From Phytophthora sp. 'mugwort' (lineage: Eukaryota; Oomycota; Peronosporomycetes; Peronosporales; Peronosporaceae), in assembly GCA_033558025.1 (NCBI GenBank), contig JAUCEF010000003.1, positions 3,002,001 to 3,066,000 on the forward strand: a stretch of 64,000 bases of DNA, given 5' to 3'. The notes under the pieces were generated by a model. That model worked only from the letters and a program-made list of their open reading frames with translations. It searched no databases and had not been told where the DNA came from. The position numbers were made by a program, and so were the translations under genes. Every line of letters starts with the position of its first letter. Within the stretch, counting starts at the first letter, position 1. This document shows, piece after piece, positions 31,877-43,098 of this stretch.

Positions 31877-32847
31877 CGCCTACGCTGGTCTTCGCCCGCA
31901 AAAATCCCGCCAGTATCGGCGGTGGTAGCGCCTCCAGAACGCAGAGCGCGACCCGCTGTACCCATCGCCACATTAAAGTCACCTCGCGCCTGGCGCCGCA
32001 GATCTACCTCGGTCACATCTCCCAACGCCCGGCCGATGACACCGCTGTTGCTGCCTCCAGGGTCAAGGTGGTGGTGGTCAAGTGCGCTGGACAGCTGCAG
32101 CGTGACGCCGCCTCGGGCCGTCTGAATGGCCCTTGGAAGGAATGGCAGGCCGCCACACAGCTACGCGGCATCGCGATGAGCCACCCCAACGTCGTGCAAG
32201 TCTTCGACACCTTCGTGCAGCGTTCGCACGTTTTCGTGGTCATGGAGCACTGTGCGCGCGGCGACCTGCTGGCTCATCTCGTGGCCACACAGCCCGAGAG
32301 CCGCCTGGCCGAGCCGAATGCGCTGCGCATCGTGCTACACTTGGCGCGTGGTCTGCACTTCCTGCACGAGACTTGCAACATCGCGCACCGCGACGTCTCG
32401 CTCGAGAACGTCTTTGTCACGCGCGACGGCGTCTACAAGCTCGGTGACTTCGGTCTCAGTACGCGTGCGGACCGAAGGGCCAGCGGCTGTGTGGGCAAGA
32501 CGCAGTACGTGGCGCCTGAGGTCGTGGGCGAGGCGAGCTACGACCCCGTGACAGCGGACGTCTGGTCGCTGGGCATTCTGCTGTTCATGCTGCTGACGGG
32601 CGCGCCGCTGCTGGAGTTCGCGTCGCCGACGAGCCCCGATTTCAATACGGTCAAGGCCGTGGGCTGTCGCGGCATGCTCCGGTCCTGGAACATGGACTCG
32701 AAGTTCTCCGTAGAGACTCTGGACTTGCTGTCCAACATGCTGGAATTCGACCCGTCTAAGAGGCTACAGACCATGAACCAGGTGCTTAACTACCCGGCGC
32801 TGCAGGCTGCAAGTCGGGCGGAAAATGAAGGAACGGCCAAGAACTGA
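31873..32847 (+). CDS. Serine/threonine protein kinase
   Basis: The 324-residue single-exon protein is a protein kinase catalytic domain with short flanks. Landmarks: Lys70 in VVVVKC (ATP anchor), Glu90 in WKEW (helix C), hinge MEHCARGDL (124-132), HRDVSLENV with Asp174 and Asn179, DFGLS with Asp192, APE at 214-216, DVWSLGILLFML, and Arg297 in DPSKRL. The HRDxSxEN catalytic loop is frequent in oomycete kinases. The glycine-rich loop before Lys70 is poor (no GxGxxG readable), so ATP binding may be atypical or the N-terminus may be incomplete; see the overlapping upstream ORF. The activation segment and C-lobe are complete. Substrates and pathway are unknown. Confidence 0.88.
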   Translation: MTPTLVFARKNPASIGGGSASRTQSATRCTHRHIKVTSRLAPQIYLGHISQRPADDTAVAASRVKVVVVKCAGQLQRDAASGRLNGPWKEWQAATQLRGIAMSHPNVVQVFDTFVQRSHVFVVMEHCARGDLLAHLVATQPESRLAEPNALRIVLHLARGLHFLHETCNIAHRDVSLENVFVTRDGVYKLGDFGLSTRADRRASGCVGKTQYVAPEVVGEASYDPVTADVWSLGILLFMLLTGAPLLEFASPTSPDFNTVKAVGCRGMLRSWNMDSKFSVETLDLLSNMLEFDPSKRLQTMNQVLNYPALQAASRAENEGTAKN

Positions 32848-33193
32848 GCTCTTTGTCGTCTCGTTCCATCCATCCTAGATTTGTTGAGGCTGTACGTGCC
32901 TCACGTGTAGAGCAGCACCAGCATCAACACCTTTAAATTGTATGTACCAATTGTACAGATACCTGGCGTAGACTCACTGATGTCCACCACGCTCCGTCCT
33001 GAGCTATTCGAAGTTGCTGTATTTTATACAGACGGAAACTGTAGTTGTAATGGGTTCTAGTACTTTTGCTAATACCCATGCGCTTTACATGTTAGCATTT
33101 CGGGTCAGTTTAAGCCTCTCCAGCATTCTTCGCTATTCTCGGAGGAGCTATGGAAAAGGTAGCTTAGCATTCTCCAACGCAAGTCTTGTGGCA

Positions 33194-35709
33194 ATGGACG
33201 GCGCTCGGACCGTCCCCGTCGCCCTCTTGTTGGATGAAAGCTACACTGCACCTCGGCGTAACAGTGTTTTCCGTAACATCCTCAGCGTCTCGTTGGCCCC
33301 GCGAGTTTCAGATGCCCGACCACAAGAAAATCAACAACAAGGAAGTAGAAGCAGCTTGCTACGATCTGTGCGGGGGATGGCAGTCGTCGCTCCTTTATCA
33401 CCTGACACGAGTGGAGAACTCCGCCCGGCACATGCTTCTCGTGGCAGTCAAACTTTGCAGAGTGTCGAAGAGGACAGCGACAAACCAGCAGAAACACCAA
33501 TCAAACGAGAGGCTTTCTTCACCCCGGTTCCTCTATCGTTACGACAACCAAGTCGTGTGGTGGTCAAGAGTCTCACAATGTTTGGCTACTCATTGGCTCC
33601 TCTTTACGATTTATGGGAACGACTTCAAGTAAGTCATTGCGGACAGTACTCAGTGGAGCGCATGCTAGCACTGGATGAGTATTGTCGACGCACATCGTTG
33701 AGCAGGGTCATGGCAGTGTGTTTCTTGACGCCCACGATTCCGTTACTCGTAGTTATTCTAATGGAGTTGGTCCCGTTAACCCGTGGAGAGAATGGAGCTA
33801 CCGCCAACTACGTGTTCTGGGCTCGACATGCCTTTATCATTGCACTTACCGTCATGTGTGCGGAAATACAGGCGACCTCCTGGATCCCAGAGCTACCATT
33901 AACAACGAAGCAGGCGCTGGTGATTGCAGTTGGCACGGCTATCTTTACGATTGGAGTCGAGCTACCAGTTGCACACCTTTGGGTATTTCCTATTCCGTTT
34001 CTATCTGTTCTTGGAGCCCCCTTGTTGCTCCTCTTTTGGCTGGTGATGACTCGTATAGTACTTGGCCCCAACCCGGTTCAAGGTGTCCAAGACGCAGCAT
34101 TCCGAGGACGACGGTTCTGTCAAATTATCTTGTTACAGATGTCGCTCTTGCTCATTTACCCTGCATACCAAGCTCTGTTTATTGCAGTAGATAGCGTTGT
34201 GCAGGTCTGGATCGTTTCGTTGCTCCCCCTGATCAACGTCGGGCTGAAGAACACTTTAGTGGCTTGTGGATCTCATCTAGAAGACAATCTACCGGAATTA
34301 GTCGTTCTCACTGTCGACGGATTCAGCGCGTTGTATTCTGTCATCTGCCTGCGAGGAACGAACTCGTTGACAATGGTCGCTGTCACAGTGTCGCTCAATG
34401 TGGTCGTCATGACGCTTTCTCTTCATGGTATGAATCGCCGATCCCGAGCTGCTCGAGCTTCGCGAATCTTTCACTTAATGCAGATGCGGCAACGACGGGC
34501 CTTGCTAACACCTTCATTTCAATCGTCCAGTTCACCTGGTGGAGGGCCCGAACTGTTCAGCACACTGGTTCTAACGACGCTAACGCTGTTACGAGCACCA
34601 GGACAATTGGACCCTTCTGAGTTACGAGAGATTCGACTGCTTTCGGGAATGCAGCACAAACTCTCAGAGGCGAATTCTACTTTGTTACAGTCTTTGGCGG
34701 CTCGGTGCGTATACAACAACGATCGCCGGATGTCGAAAGCGATTTCGATAGGGCAAATGAAATCACGGTTCGCATCAGCAACTATCGAAGGGCGTGTATT
34801 AAGTGCCACGCATTTTTCAGTACCTGTCCCATCGCCATCACAACTAGCACAGCGTATACGAGCAGCAATTCGCACACTTCCAGTAGTGGGGAGCCAAATT
34901 AAGGGTACGGTGGGAAACGAGATGGAAAGTTTCCACAGTAGCAACCGCGACAAAACTAGCAGCAATGGCGCCGAAGTCGACTCGAGAGCAGCAAGTTCCC
35001 ACGTCTCTCGGATAGCAAAACTCGTGGAGGCTTGGATTTCAGATCGAACAGCATCTCCGAATGTGCCCCTTTCATCACCAAATACTCCTCTATCGATGGT
35101 TGGTCTTGATCTCGACACGTCGTCAAAGCTGCGATCGCTTGTCATGACAGGAAGCCCAGTTATTAGCGACGTTTTGGTCGAGACACGGAAGACCAATACC
35201 AGGGCGGTGAAGCAATCTCTTCAGCTGCTGTTCAACAACGAATATCTCGGATTGATTGCGTACGTTCAGTGCGTTATCCCTGTGCTCTACGTGCTGTACA
35301 TGCCGATTCTCCAGATGCTCCCCAATCGTGTGTACTACCCCGCCCACTTTGTGTTAATGGAGGAAGCTGATCAGTTTATTGATCGCATGAAGATGATCTC
35401 CATTCTAGCTCTGCTACAGTTCGCAAATCTCATTGTGTTACACGTATTCGTCGCCATGCGTTTCGCTGTCTCGACCATCTACCAAATTGCGTTCGTACTG
35501 GAGACTCATATAAGACTTGTGGAAGGCCGACTGATTGTTTGGTTCATCTTCGCTGTCCAATCGACACTAATGCATTATGGTAAGGTTTATTTAAAATTGT
35601 TTGGTTATTTTCAAACCTTTCTAACAGTACTTCATTTGCAGGAGCCGATTTTTCATTTCAGTTCAACTGGGTTAATGACGAAACTGTATCCACCGATAAA
35701 CGCACATAA
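33194..35709 (+). CDS. Multi-pass membrane protein, tandem family member 1 (two exons)
   Basis: Exon 1 33194-35579, intron 35580-35641 (GTAAGG...TTGCAG, 62 bp), exon 2 35642-35709, about 817 residues. Unspliced reading would run to 35749 with an unrelated tail; splicing gives the ending GADFSFQFNWVND, matching the two paralogues. The start at 33194 is chosen because MDGARTVP...RRNSVFRNI aligns with the paralogue N-terminus (KRSNSVLHNI); an in-frame ATG at 33014 is possible. A disordered N-terminus of about 130 residues is followed by the family block GYSLAPLYDLWERLQ, GQYSVERMLALDEYC, then several hydrophobic helices (VMAVCFLTPTIPLLVVILME, ANYVFWARHAFIIALTV, LWVFPIPFLSVLGAPLLLLF), a cytosolic-looking Ser-rich loop, and a last set of helices after NTRAVKQSLQLLFNNEYLG. 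I know no function for this family. Confidence 0.8.
35580..35641 (+). other. Intron of membrane-protein gene 1
   Basis: GTAAGG donor after CATTATG and TTGCAG acceptor; the paralogue at 36885 has an intron at the same codon and the third gene has none. Confidence 0.8.
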
Positions 35710-35939
35710 CTGTGATAGATGTAGAGAAACCACGCAGGAAAATACCTGAATCCATTGCACAAATCACAAACGGAACATGAACAAAGGTTTTTATTTCGTC
35801 CGCAAGCTCAGAAAAGTTTGTAGGTAACCACAAAAATTAGCAAACAATTGATAATCTTGGCACTTTCTGGCATGTATCAGCCCAAGAGCGTAGCGAAAGT
35901 CACCGCACGGTGATTCGATTATCTCCGACGCACTTGTAA

Positions 35940-36310
35940 GCTGAGAAATGAGTACATCGACGAAGTCGCGTCCGGTTCAGCGACTTCGAAGAGCAGCCAG
36001 GTCCATGATAATGTTCAATAGCACGGGGGCAGTCAAAACAACGTTCAAGTGCTCGGACTGATCGCGTACACGCAATGCATCAATTTCTGTTGTTTGTCAT
36101 CTGTATATGCCCCGTGCTTCAAGAATTGCCGAATCACGCAAACTACCCGACTCGCTACCGGTTTGTCAGCATTGTGACGAATACAACGAACACTTGACAG
36201 TGAGTGGGTGCGTTGAGTTGGGAGTTTTCGTAGTGTTGCAGATGTTCCTACATAGTACGATTTCCCACATTTCCGTTCGTGGCAACAACTCATTCAATTC
36301 TAGCAGCTAG
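35940..36310 (+). pseudogene. Relic of a fourth family member (C-terminal part)
   Basis: The segment aligns with the C-terminal region of the three intact membrane-protein genes. GCAGTCAAAACAACGTTC corresponds to the AVKQT codons, GGACTGATCGCGTACACGCA to LGLIAYTQ, and later parts to YLLYMPVL, YPTHYR and the next helix (VVLQMF). Frames change several times, and everything before AVKQT is missing apart from scattered pieces. It lies between genes 1 and 2 in the same orientation, so the array once had at least four members. Confidence 0.75.
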
Positions 36311-36319
36311 ACAGACATG

Positions 36320-36880
36320 TGGTGGGGACTTTTTGCAAGTTATCGCTCGTATACTTTGCAAGTTATTTCTCGTATTCTACCAGCTAGATGTTGTCTGCTG
36401 TTCATTTACCACTATATGACCAATCGGCGATCCAACACCCAACGCCAATATAGTGAAGTTAAGATTTCAACTGTAAGCCCACAAGTTGAACTATTGTAGG
36501 CTAGACTCTGTTATGTAGCTCATTCTTCATTTAGGTTTAATGCTATGGCTGCTGACTCAAACTTCGTAAATTTCCCAAACCTATACTTTGTAGTACTATT
36601 CCATTGTCCAACGCTGAAGTTATGATCGAGCAACGATTAAGTACTATATTTCATTTTTCGGTGTTAGTAAGTGTTGTAATTTGTGCCTGTGTACCAACTC
36701 AAGTCACACATTTGGTCGTGCATAAAGCTCTGTGTCTAACATGTTTCCGTTGAAACGGCAAAGTCTCCGTCGCACAATACTATCTTTCCCCAATTCGAGA
36801 CAAAAATAACCTATCTGGAATGACTAAGCCCCTCCAAAAACGAAGCATAGACGCCTAGAAACCGTTAAGCATTGCTTCGG
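36320..36880. other. Spacer upstream of membrane-protein gene 2
   Basis: AT-rich with no coding signature; presumably holds the promoter of the gene starting at 36885. Confidence 0.35.
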
Positions 36881-36884
36881 CACA

Positions 36885-39766
36885 ATGGCAGGACGACAGG
36901 ATGGCAGTGAGCATTCTTTCGGTGATCGACCTTCAATGTCTTGCAGAGGCGACTCGAGAAAGAGTGTTCGGGGTGTGTCCGTGGCACCTCACGTCGTATC
37001 TCCCCCGAAGCGAAGTAACAGCGTCTTACACAACATTCGTGGTCGTTCCTTACCATTTGCTACTAACTGCGGCTCTCCAAGAGTACATGATAAACAAGTT
37101 TACCAACAAAGCCAGGAACCTTTCCCTATTCGATCAGATGTTCAACGAGTGAAAAGTTGTCCGAATACAAGCCGGGGACTTTCAACGCAGACCCTTAACA
37201 CACTGGATAGTCTGGTAGTAGTATGGCAGGACGGGGACAGATCCTCTCTCTCTTCCCATGGGCAAACGACTTCATCGTCCCCAACTCGAACAGACTCAAA
37301 GGGAGAACCTCGGCGGAATAGCTATGTGATGGCTCGAGGAGGACCATCTAGCCCTGTAAAGTGCCTGAGGCAAGCTACCTCGTTGAATAATTTCCGAGAA
37401 TTATCCACGATGATCCCCAAGCTGCCAGGTACAATTGAAGGTTCTCCTGAGAAAACTAAGACATTTGGTGGTGGTTTGGCAGTTCTTGACGTGGCTCCTA
37501 AATCAGAAAAGCGTGATGTATTTACCGTCTCTTTGGTGCCTAAACCCGAACAACTACCAAGCCGATTTGTGACAGCTTTGACCTTCTTTAAGTACTCTCT
37601 CGCCCCCCTCTACGATATCTGGGAACGTTTACAGGTGAGTCACTGTGGACAATATTCCGTTGAGCGAATGCTTGCATTGGATGAGTATTGTCAACGAGTT
37701 TCCATGGGACGGGTATTAGCAGTATGTTTATTATTCCCCTTGGGTCCTTTACTAGTTGTTGTGCTCACGGAATGTATGCCACTCCAGCCAGTGGAGAAAG
37801 GTCCTTTGGCGAATTATGTGTTTTGGATTCGGCATACTCTTATGGGGGTCTTACTAGTCATATGTGCCATGGTACAAGCGAAATCTTGGATCCCAGACGT
37901 GACAATGACGATGAAGCAGGTTTTCGTGGTAGCAATTGGCAGTGCGTTCATCTACACGGCGTCAAATATCATTCTTGCCGATTTGTGGGTATTTCCTCTT
38001 CCTTTTCTTGTAGTGGCTGGGGCCCCGTTGATGTTTAGTATCTGGGCCATCATGAGTCGACTCGTGTTGGGCCCTCGACCATTAGAAGGTCTGCAAGATG
38101 GAGAATTTCATGGCCGTCGCTTTTTACTGCTCACTTCCGTCCACGCTTCACTTCTGGGACTTTATCCAGCGTATCAAGCAGTTTTTCTCATGGTGGACGG
38201 GTTGCAACAGTTGGCGATGGTCGCACTGCTGCCAGCACTTAACCTCGCGTTAAAAAATCTTCAGACCGCGATCGGGTCGCATTTCGAAGACAATTTACCC
38301 GAAGTAATCATCTTTAGTGTCGACGTCTTTAGCGCGATTTACTCGGTGCTTTGTATGCACAGCGCCAACTCGATGCAGATGGTCGCCATTACGTTGGTGC
38401 TGAATACGTCGGTCATGCTTCTGTCACTGCATGGAATGAATCGACGATCTCGAGTTGCCCGGGCCTGTCAATCGTTCCAGTTCATGGAGCGGCAGCAACA
38501 GAAACTCCGAAGACGACAGTCTGTGATCGACTCCGTTGTTACTGGAGGTGGCGTCCCTGCGTTACTGAGCACTTTGGTCAACACAATGCTCGAGTTACTA
38601 CAAGCTCCGGGACAGCTTGACACGACCGAATTACGGACAATTCGACTGCTTTCGGGCATGCCACAGCAGCTCGCAGACGAGGGGAATGTCGCATTGCTAG
38701 AAACTCTGACAGCTCGATGTGTGTACAACAATAGTCGGCGAATGTCGGAGATCATTTCGGTAGCTCAGATCAAGGAACGATACTCGTCTGCAGCGATGGA
38801 TCTTCTAAGTGTCTCGCACTTCCACATCCCATCACCTCCACGTCGTTCAAAGCTGATGCGACGAGTACGAGGAGCTGGCCTTGTGATTTCAACAATTCAT
38901 TGGCTAAGTGTCCGCTTCAGCTCAGAAGCACGCACGGAATCGATTCGACTTCGTCCGGAAACCCGTGAAAGTACCAGCAAAAGCACCGAGTCGGAGGAAT
39001 CCGAGGCTGAAAAGTTCACGCGACAACTCTCGTCGATTTCGTCTCAGGGCTCCACCGTTGTTGTAGACTTGGCCACGGCTGCTCCACAGATTTCGCAACT
39101 CATCCACGCATCCTCAGACGCACTTCCAAAGTCAACAGCTCACCAGAAATCCACTCCCCGACGCAGTATTCCTGCTTTATGGCAAGAGACCTTGGAAAAA
39201 GTCGCACCCCCCGTCGTGACGAGCAACGCTGTCCTCTCTAATGTGTTGGACGAGACACAGAAGCAAAATACGAGAGCTGTCAAGCAAACCCTTCAACTGC
39301 TCTTCAACAGCGAATACCTCGGCCTTATTGCGTACACACAGTGCATCATTCCCGTCATATATCTGCTGTACATGCCCGTGCTTCAGGCACTGCCCAACCA
39401 CGTGTACTACCCGACACATTATCGATATTTTGGAGACTCGCCTGAATTCCACGAACGGATGACGGTGATCGGCATTTTAGCGCTCATGCAGGTGCTCGTG
39501 CTCGTGACGTTGCAAGCGTTTGTGGCAACACGATTCGGCATCTCTACGATGTACCAAGTGGCGTTCGTGCTGGAGTCGCGATTTGTTTTATTGCAAGGCC
39601 GACTCCTCATGTGGCTCATTTTTGCCGTGCAGTCGACTCTTGTACACTATGGTAAGTCCCTTGTCTGCTTCCTGTTCAGTTTCCGTGACAAGCACTTCGA
39701 TTAATTTTTGTTTTTTGAGATACAGGAGTCGACTTTACTTTTCGTTTTGACTGGCTTAAGAATTGA
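36885..39766 (+). CDS. Multi-pass membrane protein, tandem family member 2 (two exons)
   Basis: Exon 1 36885-39651, intron 39652-39725 (GTAAGT...TACAG, 74 bp), exon 2 39726-39766, about 935 residues, ending VDFTFRFDWLKN. The N-terminal 230 residues are Ser/Arg-rich and probably disordered. The conserved block SLAPLYDIWERLQ, GQYSVERMLALDEYC leads into hydrophobic helices (VLAVCLLFPLGPLLVVVL, HTLMGVLLVICAM, DLWVFPLPFLVVAGAPLMFSIW, LLLTSVHASLLGLYPAYQAVFL). A further conserved block is HGMNRRSRVARAC. The Ser/Glu-rich loop (STESEESEAEKF) is followed by TRAVKQTLQLLFNSEYLG and the last helices. All family blocks are intact. It is closest to gene 3 in this array (shared PLEGLQDGEFHGRRF-type block). 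Function unknown; likely an oomycete-specific integral membrane protein. Confidence 0.85.
39652..39725 (+). other. Intron of membrane-protein gene 2
   Basis: GTAAGT donor and TACAG acceptor; splits the same Gly codon as the intron in gene 1. Confidence 0.85.
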
Positions 39767-40031
39767 TTTCGTGGGGAATTCAGCCAGTATTGGTTAGAGT
39801 CATGAAAGTTATTAAGTTCTTAGAGCCTTCGTATCACCAAAATATCATAACTAAAACTTACGAACATTATATCTAGGAAAACGGAAATATAGTGACACGT
39901 GATTTTACATGGCAAAACAATCCGCCCAAGTCCCCCCCCAAAGACAGACACAATAATAGTACGAAGAGGGATAAGAGTAACTTACGTAAGGTGAGGAATT
40001 GATCTGAAAATGGTAGACTATTCTCGGGGGT

Positions 40032-42554
40032 ATGCACATTTGGAAAAGTAGAGTATCCTCCCCCGCATCAAGCGGAATGAAAATTACTCGAACACAAGTC
40101 AGACCTTGCGGACCTGACAGCGCTCAAACTCCTTCACGCGGAGTTAGGAGGAGTCTTCATGAAGTAGCAGGCATTCCGAGCAGTACATGGCGACGCAGAG
40201 GAAGCAGTAGATTTCGTGAAATTCATGGACAAAGGCGTCGTGTAGTTGTCCCATGGAATAATGTGACGCCTACTACTATCCCACCACAACAACCAAACCC
40301 GCGAGAAATAACCCGAAGGACCAGCAACATCTTACAAACTAGTAACCAACAAGTATTAAGCTTCCCTGGGTATAGTAACTTGCTTAACGACATTCGAGAA
40401 CTACCCGAAGCGCAATTATCTGCTCAAAAACATGTTTCGCTCGATGAAACTCACAGCCAGCAAAACGCGTTGAGTCCTCCGACTATTTGGAAAGAATCCA
40501 GCGAGCTGAAGTCACAGTTCTGCATTTTTGGGTATTCGCTGGCACCACTTTACGATTTTTGGGAACGATTACAAGTGACTCATTGTGGCCAATACTCGAT
40601 CGAGCGGATGTTGGCACTGGACGAGTATCGTCAACGAGCGTCTATTCCGCGTGTAATGGCTGTCTGCTTCCTATTTCCACTTGGACCGCTGCTTGTGATT
40701 ATTTGTACCGAGTTTTTACCTCTCCAATCGGTCGAGAAGGGTGCACGGGCGAATTATGTTTTCTGGATCCGACATACTCTCATGGGAATAATCCTTATTG
40801 TGTGTGCAATGGCTCAAGCTAAAGCGTGGATCTCAGAAATGCCTCTGTCGATGACACAAATCGTTACGGTCGCGATAGGCAGCGCCGTCGTGTACACCTC
40901 CCTGAACCTTGTCATCGCAGACTTGTGGGTCTTTCCTATTCCATTTCTCATTGTAGCTGGAGCTCCGCTACTGTTCAGTATCTGGGCTATTGCGAGTCGA
41001 ATAGCTTTGGGTCCACATCCGATGGAGGGGATAGAAGACGGCGAGTTTCGAGGCCGCCGGTTTCTTCTTCTCACTTCTGTTCACGCAGCGCTGTTGGGGA
41101 TTTATCCAGCGTACCAAGCGGTCTTTCTCGCTGTGGACGGGGCTTGCCAACTGCTCGTGGTGCTGATGATGCCGGCTTTGAACCTCGCATTAAAGAATCT
41201 ACAAACCGCGTGGGGGTCGCATCTTGAAGACAGTTTGCCGGCAGTGATCGTGTTTACTTGTGACGTGTTTGGCACCATCTACTCGGTTCTTTGTATGCAA
41301 AGCGCGAGTTCCATGAAAATGGTGGCGGTGATAGTAGCGCTCAATTGTTTCGTCGTCCTCATGTCTCTTTATGGAATGAATCGACGGTCTCGGATAGCAA
41401 GAGCGTGTCGAGCGCTTCATGGCTCGCCATTCCAGCAGCAACTCATAGGGAGACTCCGCCCAGCGACAAAAACCACACACTCGCTCAGTACTTTGGTCAT
41501 CGCAATTGTCAACTTACTGAAGGGTCCCGGTCAACTGGACGCCACCGAGTTACGTGAAATTCGTCTCCTCTCTGGCATGCAGCATGAGCTTTCGGACGCG
41601 AACTCGGCATTGCTGGCATCTCTAGGTGCTCGAAGTATCTACAAGAACGAGCGTCGTCCATCCCAGATGCTCTCGATGGGACAAATGAAGTCGCAATATG
41701 CCGCCGCAACGGTCGAAGGTCGCAAACTTAGCGCTTCTCACTTCGTGGTGCCGTCACCACGTGACTCAAAGCTGGTGCTGCGACTCCAAGCGGCGATAAT
41801 TGTTCCCATGGGGACTTTACCTCTCCAAATGAAACCTCGCGGTCGATTCGGAAGTTTATTATCCTTTGGCCGCGAGACAAGAAGAAGTCGCGGCTCTAGC
41901 TCGGATGGATCCGCCACCGAAACTTTACCACGCCTCCAAACGCTGAAATCTTTAGCACCTCGTCATTCCTTGACATCTCGCGCCGTTCGAGTATCGTCGG
42001 GCGGTAGAAATCCTCGTCAACTTTCCATCTCACCCGAGACCTTGGACGCTTCTGTGAAGCTCCTTCCAGTCATACGAACGAGTAACCCCGTGATTAGCAC
42101 CGTGCTCGACGAAACCCGACGGCAAAACACTCGAGCGGTCAAGCAGACGCTGCAACTTCTCTTCAATAACGAATATCTCGGCCTCATCGCATACACGCAG
42201 TGCTTCATCCCGGTCATCTATTTGGTCTACATGCCGTTCCTTCGAGCCATGCCGAATCGTTCGTACTATCCGACCCACTATCGCTATTTCGGAGATACTC
42301 AGGAATTCACCGAGCGGATGGCGGTTATTGCAGCTTTGGCAGCACTGCAATTCGCTGCTCTTGTCGCGGTGCAAGTGGTCGTGGCCAGGCGCTTTGGAGT
42401 CTCGACGATCTACCAAGTCGCGTTCGTCTTGGAGACGCAGTTTCTGTTTCTACAGGGCCGACTCACCATCTGGCTCATCTTCGCGGTGCAGTCGACGTTA
42501 GCGCACTATGGGGCCGATTTTACGTTCCAATTCGCCTGGGTGGCCTCGTCTTGA
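40032..42554 (+). CDS. Multi-pass membrane protein, tandem family member 3 (intronless)
   Basis: The 840-residue protein has an Arg/Ser/Pro-rich N-terminus (start 40032; an in-frame ATG at 40077 is an alternative). The family block SLAPLYDFWERLQ, GQYSIERMLALDEY is followed by helices VMAVCFLFPLGPLLVIIC, HTLMGIILIVCAM, DLWVFPIPFLIVAGAPLLF and LLLTSVHAALLGIYPAYQAVF, then HGMNRRSR-type YGMNRRSRIARAC, a Ser/Arg-rich loop, and NTRAVKQTLQLLFNNEYLG with the last helices. It ends GADFTFQFAWVASS in one exon: the position of the intron in genes 1 and 2 reads straight through as HYGADF. Intact and probably expressed. Function unknown. Confidence 0.85.
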   Translation: MHIWKSRVSSPASSGMKITRTQVRPCGPDSAQTPSRGVRRSLHEVAGIPSSTWRRRGSSRFREIHGQRRRVVVPWNNVTPTTIPPQQPNPREITRRTSNILQTSNQQVLSFPGYSNLLNDIRELPEAQLSAQKHVSLDETHSQQNALSPPTIWKESSELKSQFCIFGYSLAPLYDFWERLQVTHCGQYSIERMLALDEYRQRASIPRVMAVCFLFPLGPLLVIICTEFLPLQSVEKGARANYVFWIRHTLMGIILIVCAMAQAKAWISEMPLSMTQIVTVAIGSAVVYTSLNLVIADLWVFPIPFLIVAGAPLLFSIWAIASRIALGPHPMEGIEDGEFRGRRFLLLTSVHAALLGIYPAYQAVFLAVDGACQLLVVLMMPALNLALKNLQTAWGSHLEDSLPAVIVFTCDVFGTIYSVLCMQSASSMKMVAVIVALNCFVVLMSLYGMNRRSRIARACRALHGSPFQQQLIGRLRPATKTTHSLSTLVIAIVNLLKGPGQLDATELREIRLLSGMQHELSDANSALLASLGARSIYKNERRPSQMLSMGQMKSQYAAATVEGRKLSASHFVVPSPRDSKLVLRLQAAIIVPMGTLPLQMKPRGRFGSLLSFGRETRRSRGSSSDGSATETLPRLQTLKSLAPRHSLTSRAVRVSSGGRNPRQLSISPETLDASVKLLPVIRTSNPVISTVLDETRRQNTRAVKQTLQLLFNNEYLGLIAYTQCFIPVIYLVYMPFLRAMPNRSYYPTHYRYFGDTQEFTERMAVIAALAALQFAALVAVQVVVARRFGVSTIYQVAFVLETQFLFLQGRLTIWLIFAVQSTLAHYGADFTFQFAWVASS

Positions 42555-42630
42555 TATAGCTAGCGATCCCCCCACTTTGATGACGAAGAAAAACGGCGAG
42601 GACAGTGTATACTATAATGTACATGTATAC

Positions 42631-42645
42631 TTAACCCGTTCGCGA
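42631..42645. repeat. Left TTAA and terminal inverted repeat of the piggyBac element
   Basis: TTAACCCGTTCGCGA; pairs with 50345-50359. Confidence 0.7.
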
Positions 42646-42649
42646 TATC

Positions 42650-42997
42650 AGGGCGCATTTATCGCCCTTAGAGGCCCATCACAAAACAGCGTGCACACCA
42701 CATCGTCTTCGGCCGCCTGCGAACATTCGCCCATGCCACCGTCGCTGCCCACAGCAGCTGCACTTTCGTTATCACAGCCACGAGCGCATTCTTTTTGGTC
42801 CTCGTCGTTTTGGGCACGGCCAGGTACGAACTGGTTGCCGCGATTACGGCGCTCTCCATCGTGCACACCTCCTCGCTAGCCATCGCGACCTGACGCGCGG
42901 CAGCCGGCCTTTCCTCGTTGGCGGCTGCAGCTCGAATTTTGGCCAGTGTGGAGCTCCGTCGGATGTTGCCTTTGTCACTAAATAGTTGGTTCGGCAA
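42650..42997 (-). other. Left internal part of the piggyBac element, possible coding remnant
   Basis: A minus-strand reading contains SDGGMGECSQAAEDDVVCTLF, vaguely like GVGDSSQVNGEDVVLVQGPL near 48990-49060 in the transposase region. This suggests repeated or rearranged transposon sequence. The frame is broken and the similarity weak. Confidence 0.25.
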
Positions 42998-43098
42998 GTA
43001 GAAGTCATGTCAATTACTTCGAACAGGAGGGAAACACCGAGGAGTATGGTACTCACGACATCGAAGAGTATGACACTCACAACACGGAAACCAACACC

